64,000 nt of DNA, from positions 124,001-188,000 of the forward strand of contig JAKJXP020000005.1 of NCBI GenBank assembly GCA_022225965.2, read 5' to 3'. Below, one piece after another: positions 1 through 12,760 of this stretch (within the stretch, counting starts at the first letter, position 1; each line of letters starts with the position of its first letter). This DNA comes from Diatrype stigma. Taxonomy: Eukaryota > Ascomycota > Sordariomycetes > Xylariales > Diatrypaceae. A program made the position numbers and the translations under genes. The notes beneath the pieces are model-generated. The model was not told where the DNA came from. It saw only the letters and a list, made by a program, of their open reading frames with translations, and did no database searches.

Positions 1-220
1 TGATACTTACTACCAACTCGTCTCCTGGCGTGAGCTCAGCTCTCGGGATGAAGCCCGATGAGAACTGACACGCATCTCGAGACATCCCACATTTAGGGGC
101 AGTAGTAACTAGGAGCGGTACAAGTATGGTATCGTCATCCTCGGCGTCGTGGACACATTTTTCTATGCTCTGACGCTAAGTATTGTATCGTAATCTATCG
201 TCGTGTCGTCGTGGGCACGA
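1..220. other. Window edge, no gene seen
   Basis: This short stretch lies beyond the stop codon of the IZH3-like gene. It should hold that gene's 3' untranslated region. I see no coding signal or RNA gene in it. Confidence 0.5.
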
Positions 221-1852
221 TCAAAAAGATGGGCAGCCTTCTTCCGCTCGTTGGAAAGCGCCCGAGAAGAACTGCTGCATAGCAACATAGTGGTAAAAAA
301 TGCCACCAAGCACTGCGATCTGTTCTGGGTGTTCAGCAACAGGTCAGTGATTGTGTGTGGAAGGGTCTGTTACTCACATGCCACAAGTTATGTGCGTTGC
401 CGAAATAATCGAAAGAGCCCGGGAACCAACGCTCCGGCACCTTGCTGGCGTATATACAAGCTCCGAGTACGTACACAGACAGCGATTTCAGCAAATTCGA
501 GTCCATGTAGAAGTCCAGAGCCCAGGCAGCACCGCGCGTATAGATGACTTGGAACACCGGCATGAAACCTGTAGCGCCCAACCCCACGAAGAAAGCCACT
601 CTCAACCAGGCCATGTCCTGACCGTTGAAAGTCGGGTGCCAGGGCATGATAACACCTGCAATTCCCAGGAAAGCGGTAGCTGACATGTAGGCCCATTGGC
701 TCAGGGGCTCGCAGTAGAAGACTGTATATTCGACGGTCATGATGGACGCGGCAATGAGCAGGGAGATGCCCGTGTAGTCGATGCACGCGAAGCATTCCAT
801 AAGATTCTGGTCGGCAACGCAATTCATGGTGTGCCAGATAGTACTGCAGATCAGGCACTTGCAAGCCGCGAAGAAAAAGAAGGCAGTGATCAAGACGTCC
901 GTCTTCGTGTACTGCGCGAAGTTGGACGAAGTAGGATAGAAGTAGAAGGCGATCGAGAGCACAATCGCTAGCCCTAGAGCGTGAGACCAGATGTTGACCG
1001 TCTCGTTCGAGACACCGAAAACGGACCGTACACAGCCAACTTTCGACTCGCAGAACCGGTATCCTTTCTGGATATGCGGATTGATGCGCCATGGGACGGG
1101 CAACTCCTCGTATTTGAGGTGGCCGTGGTCTCTCGCTCTCGTGATTGCGTATTGAATATTCTCTTCGAGGGTGTCTCTCGCGCGCCTTGCCCGCTCGAAG
1201 CCCTCGTCGACAACGACGCGGGCACGGTCGAGACCTTCGTCGACCACCCTCCGTCCCTCGTCCATCAGGCTGCCGGCAGCACCCGCAGCGTTCGCGAACC
1301 CCTGGTCCCTCATTTTCAGAGCCCTTGCCTCGAAATCCGTAAGCATGCTGTCTAGTAGTTCGACGCCGACGCGCGCCTTCTCGTTCATAGACTCCGCGGC
1401 GGCAAGGGCCTCGGCGTATCGTGTATCCAAGGTCTCTACCATGATTTGGAGCCGTCGTCGACCAGCTCCAATGAGCTCTCCTGACACCTGTGAGCATCTT
1501 TCACGGACTGCCTGCAGAGTGGCAAAAGTTCGCGCAACGCTTGCATCGATGGTGCATTCCCCGTAGTTCTCTAAATGCTCTAGCCGTCTCTCCAGTTCCG
1601 TGAGAAACAGGTCAACCTATCGAGATCAGTGATTAGAAAGTGCCGATGCGGGCTGCTTACGTCTGCCAAGCAACGTACCTTGAGCAGGATTCCCTCGTCT
1701 CCGTCCATGGTGTTGTCGCCGAAGGACGTCCTCCGAGGAATGAAAAATGAGTGCCGTCTGCGGTGCTTTGGTCTCGACTGCTGGACGTCTGCACCTGAAG
1801 TAGCGGCCAGGTCATCCTGGGACGTGAGGGTGAAAGAGGAAGTACACGACAT
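221..1852 (-). CDS. IZH3: IZH3/AdipoR-type (PAQR, haemolysin III family) membrane protein
   Basis: Three exons on the minus strand: 1852-1679, 1616-378 and 319-221, joined by introns of 62 and 58 nt, giving about 503 aa with no frame break. The N-terminal half is soluble and helical (LFLTELERRLEHLENYG near residue 60, then repeats such as VVDEGLDRARVVVDEG). The C-terminal half holds the seven-helix PAQR domain. Likely metal-site residues are visible: SxxxNIWSH near residue 270, an STIWH segment, ACIDYTG, and GNAHNLWH just before the last intron. The last exon reads IAVLGGIFYHYVAMQQF, the usual family ending. The start at 1852 (MSCTSSF) was chosen because it precedes the basic RRRHSFFIPRR stretch; an upstream in-frame ATG at 1984 exists. 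The family is linked to sterol and zinc homeostasis in yeast; that role is inferred here. Confidence 0.88.
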
Positions 1853-3611
1853 ATTGGCGGATGTGATGTTGAATATGGGTGAAGAGGCGAGCGGAATGCG
1901 CAGCAGTGTCACGTTGAGTAAGACGGGCTGGGCTGGTGGCTTATAGAGCCGCCACGGGACCCTGCATGTGCTCGAATGGACCAACAGTACCTATTCGATA
2001 CTACGTAGTCTCTGTGCAAAGGGTGGTATCCCTGAACAGCAAACAGCGTTGTTAGTGGTTTAAAATACGTTGGACGAGTGTAGGACAAGCGTGGGAAAAC
2101 GTGGGAAAACGTGGGCAAGCAAGCGTAGGACAGTGTTCTTGCAATTAGGCCAGAGAGGTTTAAGTCAGAGAGGTTTGAGAAGGCAAGACAAGACAGGACA
2201 AGACAGGACAGTAAGACGAGATATTTCCACGAGCTGGAATACAACCCGCCAATTGGCTGGGAGGGGGATCGACCTTGGGCGACGTTGGGGGGGGAGGGGG
2301 GCTTGGGGGGAATAGTACGTAGTACATAGGTCGTAATGTGGGGGTGAGCCAGCGTCTCATTCAAATTAATGCGAAATCGGGCATACCTACTTCGTACTTT
2401 CGTATAGCTGGGTCTGGAATCTGGATCCTTCCGAAAGGAGGGAAGTGATATGCGATGTTGGTAGCTGGCAATTTAACTACATGTAGGTAGGGCTGGTAGT
2501 AGGAGGTGGATGGGTGTTATGGGTGTTATTTATAAGTTCAATGTTCAAGGTTGTTGAGTAGGCGAGTTGTCAAGGTCTCTGCTCTGTAGTGATTCAGTAT
2601 TACATATGTAGGTACTTCGTATGTGGGTAGGTATGTAGTATGTAGGCTACTTAGATAGGGAGGTAAATGTAGGTTTATAACTTCAAGTTGTCAACACCTT
2701 TCGACTTGGCGATTCAAGAGTAGATGGTTGTACAAACAAAACGAGGCAATTCAAACCGACAATGATGTCGTCAGTAGGAAGTACGAAGTTCTATAGCCAT
2801 GCCGAGCAACCCGGGCAACGTAGAGAGATGAGCTGGAATCTGACAAGATATACATGGTTATCTGGTGGCGTACGCGTCCACATTTTCGCCATTTATCAGC
2901 ACGCTAACTATATCATAGGCTCATCATAGAAGGACATGACAAGCTTGAAGTTGACAGCACGAGTTCCTACGCAGGGTCACTCAACAAGAAACAAACACTT
3001 ACTACTATCAAGGTCCATACTTAACTAGACAGCGCTGATTTTCTTACTTTGACCGCACCTTCCATGGACATAAACAGGTAGGTAAGTGGAGGTCAAAAAT
3101 GTTATATGTTATATGAACTATTGAACTATATGGACTATGGATTACTTCGATGGTTGTTGCATCGATCGCACCCACGACGCGACGTCGGTACCTAAGCAGC
3201 TAAGTTAGGTGCCTTTAAGTTTCAGAGAGGTGTTAGGTATAAGTCGGCAAATGCTAGGCCGAGTAACGAATCACAAACGGGAACAGCTTCGGATAGCGGA
3301 TACCTGTAACCTAGGTATGCACTACCTCTTACTACCTAGGTAGTTATGTTGAGGAATGACTAACCCCCACCTAAGCCTCAGCCCTTGCATCAACCACCAC
3401 ATGCAGCTTTCCTCATTCTCAGCTGAACCCACTGAGCACTTGAAACGTCATTGGCCAAGTGCGACGGTTCAGCAGTTCAGTCCCGATTTCACATGACAAG
3501 GCTAAGGTCAATTTCTACATCGACGCGGCCGTCGGTCAAAGCACAATAACAATATTTATCATCGCCGAACGTCTATATCTACCTCAAGATTCACCCTACA
3601 CGACCGACGAC
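1853..3611. other. Intergenic, divergent promoter region
   Basis: This region separates the minus-strand IZH3-like gene from the plus-strand THOC5-like gene, so it should hold both promoters. It is rich in short degenerate repeats (GTGGGAAAAC-type near 2090-2120, AGACAGGACA-type near 2185-2215, and TAGGTA/TACCTA words from 2370 on). No open frame here resembles a protein. Confidence 0.5.
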
Positions 3612-4405
3612 ATGGCAATTGACGAGATCGTGACCGACCCGAATCTCTCGGCTGTGCTGAGTACATCCCGCGACACGCGCTTGCAAGCGCTCACTCTTGT
3701 CGACCTTATTGCAGCTACCGGAGCCGTCACCAATGCACCTCCTGATGCGCAGTTGGAGATATCCAAGCAACAGAAACTCCTAATTACGAACCTCGCCCAG
3801 CTTCGCGGCCTTCACCGAGCTGCCCACTTTGGAGCGCGCCAAACTAAGGCTCAAACCTCCGAGGCCCGCCAGGAAGTCGACCGGCTGCACCTTCAGCTGC
3901 AGAATCTATACTATGAGCAACGGCACTTGCAAGGGGAGATTGCTGCCTGTGAATCATATGAGTTAGTCTTAGACTATACATTCCTCTCGCGATTGAACCT
4001 TCTTGCCGCCGGGAACTGCCCGATCTCAATATTAAAGCTGGCGCAGGAGCTAACGAAAACGTAGTCATACTTACCAGCAACTTCCCTTGATACCCGTCGA
4101 AGAATTTCTCTCCCTGCACCCGGAACATGCTGATGACGACGAGAATACGTTAATGATTTCACGAATCGAACATGAGCGTGCGGAGCGAGAAGCGTTGGAG
4201 CAGCAGCGCATGGAATTGCTGAAGAGAAAGCAGAAGCTTATCGCTGATAATAAGAAGAGAAAAGATGATTTGGCCAATCTGGACAAGGAACTGGAGAAGT
4301 TTATCGATGTTCGTACTATATGGGAGACGTTCTTTATTGGGCATGTGCTGACGGATGAAACAGGCCGCGAAACCTATCCAGAAACTATTCGACAAAAACG
4401 TCTAA
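3612..4405 (+). CDS. THOC5: THOC5-like subunit of the THO/TREX mRNA export complex
   Basis: Three exons, 3612-3961, 4065-4308 and 4364-4405, give 636 nt in frame and about 211 aa. Introns are 103 nt (GTTAGT...GTAG) and 55 nt (GTTCGT...CAG). The protein is a coiled-coil chain with the THOC5/FimP signature: LHLQLQNLYYEQRHLQGEI, then CESYDHTYQQLPLIPVEEF across intron 1, then SRIEHERAEREALEQQR and KKRKDDLANLDKELEKFID. The last exon adds AAKPIQKLFDKNV and stops. Human THOC5 is much longer; a short form matching only its N-terminal part is what I recall for fungi. The ATG at 3612 (MAIDEIV) is preferred because the in-frame sequence upstream does not look coding. Role by family: coupling transcription to mRNA export in the nucleus. 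Confidence 0.85.
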
Positions 4406-7400
4406 TGCCTACGAAGGACCTGCGCGAACAATACAGTCATAACTTTCTACTCCCGCCGAACTCGTGCTTGAGAACGTAGCAGAACGGTCAGAAGAGAACG
4501 TATGGATACTGTCCTAATCAGCGTAAATCTTAAGAGCTCTAATTCCACAGATCAACCAAATCTCGCTATGTGCGAAAATTGGCGGATGTAATCTCTTCTC
4601 ACGAGACTCTATAGTCAACATATGTCCCGGATGCTGGCACTCCGAACGGCCAGCCGGCGCAAATGTTTGCTTCATGACACTCAGAAGACAAAACCCTGAG
4701 AGCTAGCAGCATCAATACCATCTAGGAGATGGAATCTGCTGGCAGCCATGATCTCGTAGGGCCGAACAAATACCCGCAGGGGCAGGGACTGCAAGGAGTC
4801 CATCTTGTCATTACTTCGGCCATTGCACAAAGTCTGGCCTGGTCGTCGAAAGGCAAATAGAGATATCCTTAGCATGAGCAGAGCACCTGACGAACAAGCA
4901 AGGTAGTTTGGTTGTTAATACACATAATAAATAATCGAGACAATTCTTGGGGGTTTTGTAATACAGGGCCAGATTTAGCAGTCCAACTTCGCATAGTCTC
5001 GCAAATGGAGTCAAGTGAACATTCTCTTCATATATGCTTCGTAAGGCACAAAGCTAGTTAGCAGTGGCCCGTGGATAGCTGGCGGGATACTTCGGTCCTG
5101 CAGCATCTAGGTTCATCGGCATGGCTCTCAGCGTCATGGATATCCCCATAAAAATTGACTGGTAACAATTTGCGGTATGCGATGTTTCGGGGCTCTCCAC
5201 GGCGGAAGATTGAATATTTCAACCGAACGGCGGAATTACAGAATATGAGCTCCCGTTTACTAGTACTTAGACCATTGGATAGTCTATTGAGCACACACCA
5301 ATTACTGTGGTTTCACCTCGACAAACATCTCTGTCGGGGCTCGGCACTGGCACGAACGGTGATTCGTTCTACATCTGCAGGAGTGGTGATAGAGTTCGGG
5401 CCTTCGATATCCCCGAACATGTTCGGCATTGCACCCGTAGTCACCGGTGTCTATTTCGGCCCTCGATGATTTGATACAAACCGCGAGATGTACGAAGTGC
5501 CCTTTAAAAATCTCAGGTACGATGTGACATTTCGAGTTGCGGGTTGCTTGCATTAAACTGATACGCAGTTGGTAATTTATCAGCGAGCATTCCTCATTAT
5601 CTTGTGACTTGACTGACCTTGTAAGCTTGAAGCAGACTAATGATGAGCAATCTCCAAGCCAACTTGTCACGTAGTATAAATCTTATCAATTCATGCAGTT
5701 GCTTTGTCATTCGATCTCGCAAACCCCCTTACTTCTCCTGTTGTATAGGTGTGAAATTGACCCTTTCACGCATACCCGAGGCCGGTTTACATAAAAAGCG
5801 TGCCGACTTACACCCCGAGGGCCCGCCGCGCGATACTAGTTTCCCGTGAGCCCGTCAGCCCACTGAACTTAACGCGCATTGTACAGTACATGAAGGTACA
5901 TGGAGGGAATCCTCATGCTTAAGGCGTAGCAACCTCTACTGCGTTCAGTAAGAGCGAACGACACAAGCGATGCGCTGGTCTGCCTATACGTACGCTAGAT
6001 TGGTAGATGGGGTATTACCTAGGTAGGCCCTGAACAGGAAGGAATTTTTTTTCTCCCAGCTACGGATTTACGGCAAGTCGAGACGTCTACTGTCATAGTT
6101 AGGCTTCACCTAATACCCGTTAAAACAGACGAGCTACAGTTAGCTCTCCGCGCGAGAGAGCGCAAGACAGCCGCAGTCGAAACTACGAGCCAATGAGAAA
6201 AGCCCGCAGCCATCGTTTAGACGGTAAGATTAGCTGAGCGGAGACAATGTAACGCTGCAGACCGGGGCGAGCCCTTGCCCGGCGTACAAATGCACCCGGG
6301 GACCCTTCTCACGCCCCTCCTGCTCTCGCGACGCGCCCTCCAATTTGTCGGCGGCCTCCATTATCTCATGATGTGATGGATGACAGTTTCCGCGTATAGC
6401 CCAAGAAGGAAAAGATGGTGGCTGGCAAGTTTTATGACAGCTTTTATACATAAAACCCTCTTAGTGCACATAACGAGCAAGTGAAAGCGGCAGTTATTAT
6501 CCTAGTGGTGAGAGCGTTGCGAGGTGAAGACTCCAAAGCTAGGTACTGAGTATCTTGATCGAGCCAACTCTATTTCTCTATGGGGCCTACCATGGAGACC
6601 ATGTACGTACATGTAGGGATGGACATCTTAAAAATAAGAATTCCTTAAAGAGGAAAAAGAGAGAAGAAAAAAATTTCGCTGCCTGAATCGATTTTTGTTT
6701 CTAGTTCCCGAGCTGCTAACTACGTACTTGCCTAGTCTGAGCCCGGCCTGTGAAATGAGCACGGGCGGACATCTTGAGCGCTTCAACAACTGGTTCCCGA
6801 GGGTACCCATCGCACGTTCCTGGCTTTATGTTGATGACAAAGCTGGGATGGCCCGGTAAAAAATAACGATTTATAGCTTCAGTATTATCATAAATGTAGG
6901 TGACGATGCAACAACACGGAAATGCAATCATCCGAGCATGCACTGAGTACTTCGTGCTACGAAAAATACATCCCCATCCAGAGCCCAGAGGTTCAGAGAG
7001 TGAGACATAATAGAGGCTCTATCGCGAATGCGGTGATCCACTTCGAGGGAATGCAACCTAAAAGTGCTTCACAATGTGGTTAGAAAGCTCCGGATGATGA
7101 CAGTTTCCTACGGACTGGAAAGCTATCGCGCAACCTTACTGGTCTGGCAACATCCATGGATGTATGTCGCACAGGCAGAGGAAGCTTGGCTACCTAAGAA
7201 ACGCTTATGCACAGTTGAGTCTCTTGCATAGGTGATGTCAGTCTGGTCACAGTGGAAGCATCAAGGTCGTACCTCAGAGTCATAGTAGAAATGCGATAGG
7301 GTTCACATCGACTCCCACACTCGGACCTCAGACCTACCGCATTCAGCTTGGGCTCGAGAAATCTATTCGGCAACGGTTGCTTAATCAGTTTAATAAGTCC

Positions 7401-10400
7401 AGCATTCTCACTCGGCCTGTGAGCCGAATGTCCTAGCACATAATGAGTGGGATGGACTACCTATATACATACCTACCTACGTGATCTTATCGACGCATTC
7501 GGCTTCTGGGGGATCTACGCTTGGGTGTCTGACTTCCTGCACGATAACCGATTCAGGACCTCGAAAGAAAGCGCGAACGGGGCTGGCCGCAAACATCACT
7601 GCATGTGCGATAGATTTGGATGTCATGTGAAGGAGATATGTGGGCAAAACCACGATTTTACGGTTACATCCAATGCAACATTTCCCCTAGCTAGGTGCGG
7701 TTGAGGACAGCCCATAGAGGAGGGGTGGCAGTACCTACTGATACGCCATAAACTCCATAATGCTGCTCAAGCTGTCAGAATGTATGTGTGGGCGATGACG
7801 ACTACAGCACCGAGGCTGTGGGCTGGTAGATATCTGCCTTCGTACTTGCGAAGTAACTTAGTAAGTCAGTCTGTATTCTCCAGATATCAAAGCTGATATG
7901 CTTCGCCTCGAGATATATTTACATAGCACGTGGCTTGGACAGACACCCCACTAGTGAGTTAGCGGGGGAGTACCGTACCTCCTCCATCCTCCATCCTCCA
8001 GCCAGCCAGCCAGCCAGCTATTGCAGGTCTGCAGGTATATACGATGGCAATCGCTAAAAGGACAAAGGGATTCTATGAGATGAGGTTATAGCCGATCGTT
8101 GGCGGTGTTCCACATTGCCAACCGGAGCTATCGCCTGTCCATTTATTACGGTGCAGCGGTCCTACCAGGATTGTTGCAAGACCATTGATCAAGTGAAGTG
8201 CTTGAAACATCACGACTGCCAGGATAAGGGGATAGGTGGTTTGACAACACAACGCATGCAGTCACACATCGCAGGAGCGCAGTCTCATCAACTCTCGTCA
8301 GGCAAACTTAGACTAACAACGCCAGTGAAACGAAAATAGCTACATTTAACTCGCAGCCTACCGCTACACGGAGCCCGCATGCGTGCAGGACTGAGCGGTC
8401 TTGGGAGTGGCTTAGCAGCAGCTTACATACGTAGCAGAAGCTGGAAGCGCTCTATGATCGTCTTGCTGAACGCGGCAGCAGGGCCAAAGGCCGACTGATT
8501 TTCAGCCAAGCTGTGGCGGTGGGCACAAGTTAGATGGTAATCATCGGTATGCAATTGGCGTATCGTCCATGCTTTAGGGATCAGCCCAGCCAAGGCGAGC
8601 CAGTGATAAGTACGGTAGTATGCCAAAGTTATGAAGGGTGCCTAGGCACCTACATATGTATTACTATCCATGTATGTAAGCACTTATGTAGGACAAGGCC
8701 TCTTCTTTTGCGTAGCATATACAGTAATGTTCTGACGCATTTTGTTGGAAACATGGCCACGTGCTACGCTGTTGTAACCATGTAGGAATAAAGATAGGAA
8801 TAGAACCAATTGTTTAAGAGACCATGCTGAGCCATCTGAGGCATGGCTAAATTTGAAGACAGGAGGCTCCAATGCCCCTTCAAAGCCAGGGCTTGGCTTA
8901 GTAAGTGGTTTACGGTCAAGAGTATACGGTAAGATCCATATAATCATGTCGCGGCAGATCGAAACGCTTGATGTAATGGGAGGTCTAACAAGCTGACCAG
9001 GCAGCTGCCAAGCTACAAGTCCAGTCTTATTACATAGTTTCAACTTCACATGGATCATGAATCCCGCCAGCAACTTTAAATCTACGAACACGACACATAG
9101 AAGTTGATGGGATTTTGAGGTAAAGCACCCTGTCAGCCCTGTGAGAAACATCGGCATGCCTAGGTATGTAATAAGGTAAACCCTACAAAGCACCCAGGCA
9201 CTACTCAAGGCAGGTCTAGTGACGGTTGGCCGGGTCCCCAGTGACACTTGAAGATACTTCGTGGTTAAGGCCATGATCATGCTTACTTTATCGGGCCTGT
9301 ACCGAACACTGACAGTCAACTCATACGAAGCCGGTAGGTTGAATCAGTTACTACACCACTAGAGTAGCTTGAGGAGTTCTGGTTTGGTTATTGGATAATT
9401 GGGAATTTCTAGTAGTAGAGACATTTGAGAGAAGTTGCTGCAAAATGACGATCAATGGGGACGAGCAAGTTGGGGACGAAACGCACATGTGCTTAGTTCC
9501 ATATATGTACATATACGCTGCAGTAGAGGTAATATCGCACCATGTCCTCTCCGAGCTGGGTACAGGCATAGGGCCAGCATTAAGGTAGCAGGAATCCCGC
9601 ATTGCTAACTGGAACCAACCTGCAATGCTAAGACAATTGCCGCTAGCAATGTTAGTGGTCAATCCTGCCAAATTCCCACATGCATAATTGGATGCGGGTT
9701 TGGATGCGCTTGTATAATACCGGAATACATAGTAATACAAGTACATACAAGGGCTGCAGTGCAGTGCAATGCAGCGCAGCGCGGACTGGCGGCACTACAA
9801 AACTCTTCACCTGCACACCTCTTGCACCCCCCAGCGCCCCAGTGCCAGGCGCCCCCCATGGCAACGCTAGTGCGCTAGAACGACCTGTGGACCCGCCCTA
9901 CTCATTTGCTCATTTCCCAATTTCTCACGCCTCCTAATCTTGCCTAATCTGCAGCCTCGAACCTCCTTACCAAGCAGCACCAGCCAACCCTTCCTGTGCC
10001 AGCCAGGCCTGCCCGCTGCCCATTGCCCACTGCCCATCCCATCACCCATCCCGATTTCCGACCAAGACAGCGAGACAATCTTAAACTTGAATCCGCATTT
10101 CCCGTTATTCCTCGTTGTCGTGATTCCTCCTGCTGCTGCTGCCAACCCGCCCACACTGCACCTCCAGCCAGCACCAGCACCAGCACCGACACCAGCACCT
10201 TCACAAGAGTTGTCCATGACTTTGTGAAACCCTTATCGACTCCGACTAACTTGCATCGATTCTTCTTCTTGCCCTGCTCTGTATCTAATAGTTCCTTTGC
10301 AACAGTACATGTTCCGTGTAGCTGGTACAGCTTATCCGTGGCCTAATCGTCAGCCAGCATATCCGGCTTGGTGGTTTTACTACCGGTTGCTGCCGTCGCT

Positions 10401-10604
10401 GACCTACCTATCTTCCGCTTTTAACTATTAATACCTCTAAACCCTCATACCCTCAAATCACATACCGATCTCCTTGACAGCCAACAAGCAGCGGACCGTG
10501 TATCTTTGTCGGCTACCCTCCCTCCCCTTTCGCCTAGATCCCCCCCCCAGCCTTTCTCCCCTTTCTCGGCCTGACCTCGCACGGCTCCTAAACACGGCGC
10601 CAGC
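4406..10604. other. Gene-poor 6.2-kb region
   Basis: No open frame here can be recognised or joined into a plausible gene. The longest is a 211-codon minus-strand frame at 8684-9319 without recognisable motifs. Short low-complexity patches occur (CCTCCATCCTCCATC then CAGC repeats near 7981-8018; TACCTAGG-type palindromes near 6017). The part from about 9,900 to 10,600 is pyrimidine-rich and probably serves as promoter and leader of the glycosyltransferase gene. Eroded transposon or pseudogene sequence is possible but I cannot show it. Confidence 0.45.
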
Positions 10605-12760
10605 ATGTCTCTCCTTAACTGGTGTTCGCGGCGTGCCGGCGGTCTCGCCTTGATAGGGACTCTCTCCCTCAGCTATTGGGTTATTTCGAGGGAAGCAGAA
10701 GCAACGCGGCACGGGTACTCGCTTGGCTCCTCTCCCACTACCGGCTCGCAGGGCGCCGGGAGATGGACCATCCTCTTCGCTTACTACTGCCTTGTCATTC
10801 ACTTATTGGTGTTTATGTTCCCGTTACGTTCTATGTACTCGACATGGGATTTGACTCGTAGCTTGGAGAAGGTAGCACGGAGCAAGTCGCTTCAAAACTT
10901 CAAGCTTGCTCACCGACGCCGCGGCTCGTCCACCTCTCTCTCTAGCTCCGAGACCTTGACATCCTCTCATGATGGTTCCATCCCATCATCGTCTACCACT
11001 AGCGAAGCTGGCGACCTTGACCCCGAACTGTATACCGATGGTGACGCGGAAGGCCACCATGTGGTCCATGCCATCATTGTACCTAATTATAAGGAGGAGG
11101 TTGACACCTTGAGGGAGACTTTGGACGTGTTGGCATCGCATCCCCAAGCCCGTGACAACTATGATGTAAGTTCCTGTTTTCATCTACTCTTCGTCGGGCA
11201 GAATGCCGCATGTCGTATCGTTTAGGTCCCCCGATACCTTACTTACACAAGTCGCATAGGTCTATCTTGGCATGGAGCAGCGCGAACACAACGCCGAGCT
11301 CAAGGCAATGAGTCTGATCCAGGAATTTGTCAAGAAATTTCGGTCAATCGATTTCACGCTCCACCCATCCGACATCCCTGGCGAGTCTCCTGGAAAGGGC
11401 AGCAATGTAGCTTGGGCCGCGCGTAAACTGAGCGAGAGATATTCCAAAGGTGTCAGAAAAGATGTCATTGTCACGGGAATCGATGGTATGTATCCCCATG
11501 TCAGCAAGTGACTCGTGCATAGATCGCTAACGGCTTCGTCGCTGCTATAGCTGATAGTCACCTCTTGTCCAACTACTTTGCCCATCTGACTAGCATGCAC
11601 GTCTCCCACCCTGAGACTGCCCGGACCACTCTGTACGCTGCGCCTATCATCTTCGACCGAAACGCCCACCAGGTTCCGGCTATTGTTCGAGTTGCCGACA
11701 TCCTCTGGGCTGCCGCTGGTATTTCGGGTCTTTACCGTGGATCGTCTATTGCTCCCCCCACGTCCGTGTACTCCGTGCCTCTTGAATTGATCGACCGCGT
11801 CGGTGGATGGGATTGCGACCCTGAGGCGATTGGCGAGGATTTGCATATGTACCTCAAGTGCTTCTTTGCTCTGAACGGCCACCTAACAACCCGAACGATC
11901 ATGAGCCCGGTCAGCCAAAGCAATGTCAAGGGTGATGGCGGCGATGGATTTGTCCCCAGAACATACAGCGACATGCGCGCTCGTTACAAGCAGGCACTGA
12001 GACACATGTGGGGAGCGCTGGACACGGGTTATGCTATCAGAAAATTCGTCGACCTTTGGCAGGAGCGGAAACATACCTCGCGGGCCTTCAGACCGCTTCA
12101 CGTCGCTTTGTAAGAGATATGTCCTGGCCGTTCCAGTCTCGTTGAAACTAATTTGTGCTTAGGAACAATCCCGATGTTGACGATTCCTACATTACTCAGT
12201 CGCAGCTCGATAATCTCGACCCTGAGCAAACTGTGGAGAATGGCATCTATTCCGATGTGATTACGGATACCCTGAAAAGCCCCAATTGGGAGCGCATGTT
12301 CTATCTCGGCCACCGTCTCTTCGAAGCCCATTTTCTTCCCCTCCAGATGACCATCCTCGTCCTAGCTTCGACTTTGTACGATTGGGTTGCGTCCGGTGGC
12401 TCTGATCCTCACAACCTGTCCTGGATCTTTTTCTGGTGCAATGTTCTTCGGACCGCGGGTTTCATGGAGGTCGCCCTATACATGTGCTTTTACGAGCGCT
12501 TGCACCGGGTTGCCGCCACCTCTCGTGAGAGGGAGATGACTGAAGCTGGCCTTGCGAAGGGGATGTGCTTCTCATACCGTTCTCTCAAGAACAACATCCT
12601 TGACTACGTCATGGTGCCCTTGGTGGCGCCGTTATATGGTGCAATTCCGTGTGCGCAAGCACAACTGCAACATTTCTGGACGGTAGACCTGGTTTATACG
12701 GTCAGCAAGAAAGTAACGAGACAAAGAGCAAAGTCGGTGACAGCCGCTGGGAAGGTATAG
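10605..12760 (+). CDS. Family 2 glycosyltransferase, multi-pass membrane protein
   Basis: Four exons, 10605-11165, 11260-11485, 11551-12109 and 12163-12760, give 1944 nt in frame and 647 aa. Introns are 94, 65 and 53 nt with GTAAGT, GTATGT and GTAAGA donors. Two N-terminal hydrophobic helices are followed by a GT-A fold: HAIIVPNYKEE near residue 157, a GIDADSH segment near 261 containing the DAD (DxD) metal site, GGWDCDPEAIGEDLHMY with the acidic ED pair near 358, and QALRHMW as a QxxRW-like variant. Three or more C-terminal hydrophobic segments follow. This layout resembles processive polysaccharide synthases; a related conserved fungal GT2 is known to be needed for hyphal growth on surfaces. 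Substrate and orthology are not settled by the sequence. Confidence 0.85.

Noticed and set aside
388..1497. A 369-codon minus-strand frame overlapping the IZH3-like gene.
   Set aside because: It is the same strand in another frame; the PAQR motifs and clean splice joins support the other frame.
8684..9319. A 211-codon minus-strand open frame in the gene-poor region.
   Set aside because: No recognisable motif, no clear domain and no supporting neighbouring exon; its hydrophobic stretches can arise by chance.
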